A DNA stretch of 64,000 bases from Diplonema japonicum (lineage: Eukaryota; Euglenozoa; Diplonemea; Diplonemida; Diplonemidae). The stretch's first letter is position 1, and the number at the start of each line of letters is the position of its first letter. The position numbers and the translations under genes were made by a program. Below, piece by piece: positions 63,161-64,000 of this stretch. The notes under the pieces are model-generated. The model ran no database searches, was not told the DNA's origin, and saw nothing but the letters and a program-made list of their open reading frames with translations. The stretch lies in contig OZ025747.1 in the NCBI GenBank assembly GCA_964019335.1, positions 186,001-250,000 of the forward strand, given 5' to 3'.

Positions 63161-64000
63161 CGATGGCTAGGGGGGTGGAGGTGCCCTTGATGTGAGATAT
63201 TTGTTTTATAAAGAGGAATCTTGCTCGGTGTGTTATTATTATTATTTTTTTTTTTTAATTCTTACCCATTACCGTGAAGCTTTTTTTTTTTTTAAAGAAG
63301 TGAGTGCCCCCCTTTTAAAATAAAATAAAAAAAATCACACTTTATCCTAGTTTTGAGGTTTTTTCTTCTTTTTTTTTTCTTTGCAAGGGGAGTTGTTGAG
63401 GACTTTAGAAAAAAAGAAAAAAAAAATAATTGGAAGAATCTCGTCTAGTAGATTTCGTACAGGTTTGTCTTCTCATGTTAACTGAAAACAGATTCTTTAT
63501 GCTCCTGGGTGCCTCCAGGAGCCTGTTTTTTTTAATTCCTTCCCTTGTGCCTGGCCTTGTAGCGGCACTCCTCCTATTTCTTTCGATTCTAAAAAAATAT
63601 AAGAAAATAATTTTTTTTCTTACGTGTTTTTCGGTTAAACTACTCCGGTTTCCACCCCCCCCCCCCCCCCCCCGCACGTTCAATTAACAGTTTCTTTTTT
63701 TTTTTTTCCCTTCTACAGGGCCCCCGGTAAGGTGGGGATAGACCGGCGATGCCGGTCTAAGCAATTCTTTTTGAAAACGCCGCCGATCTACGTGGACCGG
63801 CGAATTTCTAGTACCTGCGGTAGGCCATAAGGAGGCAGGGGTTACCCCTTTTGTGAGGAATTTTTCTCTTTTTATTAATCACGGGGTGTGTGGTTTTAGT
63901 TGCATTGCCTGCACCCACTGAATAATAAACTGCAGAAGAGTTCCCTCTCATTCGGTTCTGTGAACGGGCTGCTTCATGGAGCAATCATGAAGCTCGCTGA
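63161..64000. other. Homopolymer DNA, then a GC-rich structured block
   Basis: 63161-63710 is A/T- and C-run rich, without a supported gene. 63711-63860 is GC-rich with a strong hairpin and a possible short exon. 63930-64000 may contain the start of another exon after CTGCAG, cut by the window end. Confidence 0.5.
63719..63830 (+). other. Structured GC-rich block or terminal exon
   Basis: After a T-rich tract and CTACAG, a frame from 63720 stays open for 36 codons to a stop at 63828. The same stretch holds the perfect hairpin AGACCGGC-GAT-GCCGGTCT (63740-63758) and further GCCG/CGGC pairings. It could be the last exon of an undetected gene or a small structured RNA; I cannot decide. Confidence 0.35.

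Overview
The window is nuclear DNA of a unicellular eukaryote. Genes have short GT-AG introns (about 34-170 nt, mostly near 50 nt, donors usually GTATG) and encode typically eukaryotic proteins: NTF2 domains, a PPR protein, a RING/B-box protein, a golgin-84-like golgin, a Nup188-like nucleoporin, V-ATPase subunit G and a dynein stalk-like protein. Homopolymers of all four bases are extraordinarily common, and most start codons sit directly behind an A-run of 10-30 nt. I cannot assign a lineage. Every gene I can support lies on the + strand, which recalls the unidirectional clusters of kinetoplastids and dinoflagellates, but I found no spliced-leader signature.

Layout. 0.4-8.3 kb: a Rossmann-like protein, a double-NTF2 protein, a PPR protein, a RING/B-box protein and a tandem pair of small Cys/His-repeat proteins. 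8.4-9.9 kb: transposon remnants and hairpins. 10-17.3 kb: an unrecognised 564-aa protein, a membrane protein with two zinc ribbons, a nucleotide-sugar-transporter-like protein, a small membrane protein and a type I membrane protein with six fibronectin-II-like modules. 17.4-19.1 kb: a piggyBac-like TTAA-flanked element carrying a decayed Cys-rich gene fragment. 19.5-25.6 kb: COQ2, a PIN-like carrier and a 765-aa helical protein with a hydrophobic hairpin, with a composite repeat at 20.55-21.3 kb. 25.7-26.8 kb: a terminal-inverted-repeat element. 27.5-35.7 kb: a VOC protein, a spermidine-synthase-like protein, a stand-alone dynein stalk-like protein, an ammonium transporter, a small protein and the golgin.

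35.4-43.9 kb is a near-perfect 4.25-kb tandem duplication. It gives two SAM-kinase genes, one truncated and one complete Nup188-like gene, and an orphan golgin tail. 49.7-56.1 kb: a beta-lactamase-like serine hydrolase, small proteins, V-ATPase subunit G and a secreted M28 aminopeptidase. 56.8-63.2 kb: two paralogous histidine-phosphatase genes. The first is a long fusion whose intron is almost entirely the second copy of the 20.5-kb composite repeat.

The neighbours form no pathway. The most unusual signals are structural: poly(A) leaders, a strong rise in T content from 5' to 3' inside many genes, the recent tandem duplication, the intron-filling repeat, and several proteins of unusual architecture.
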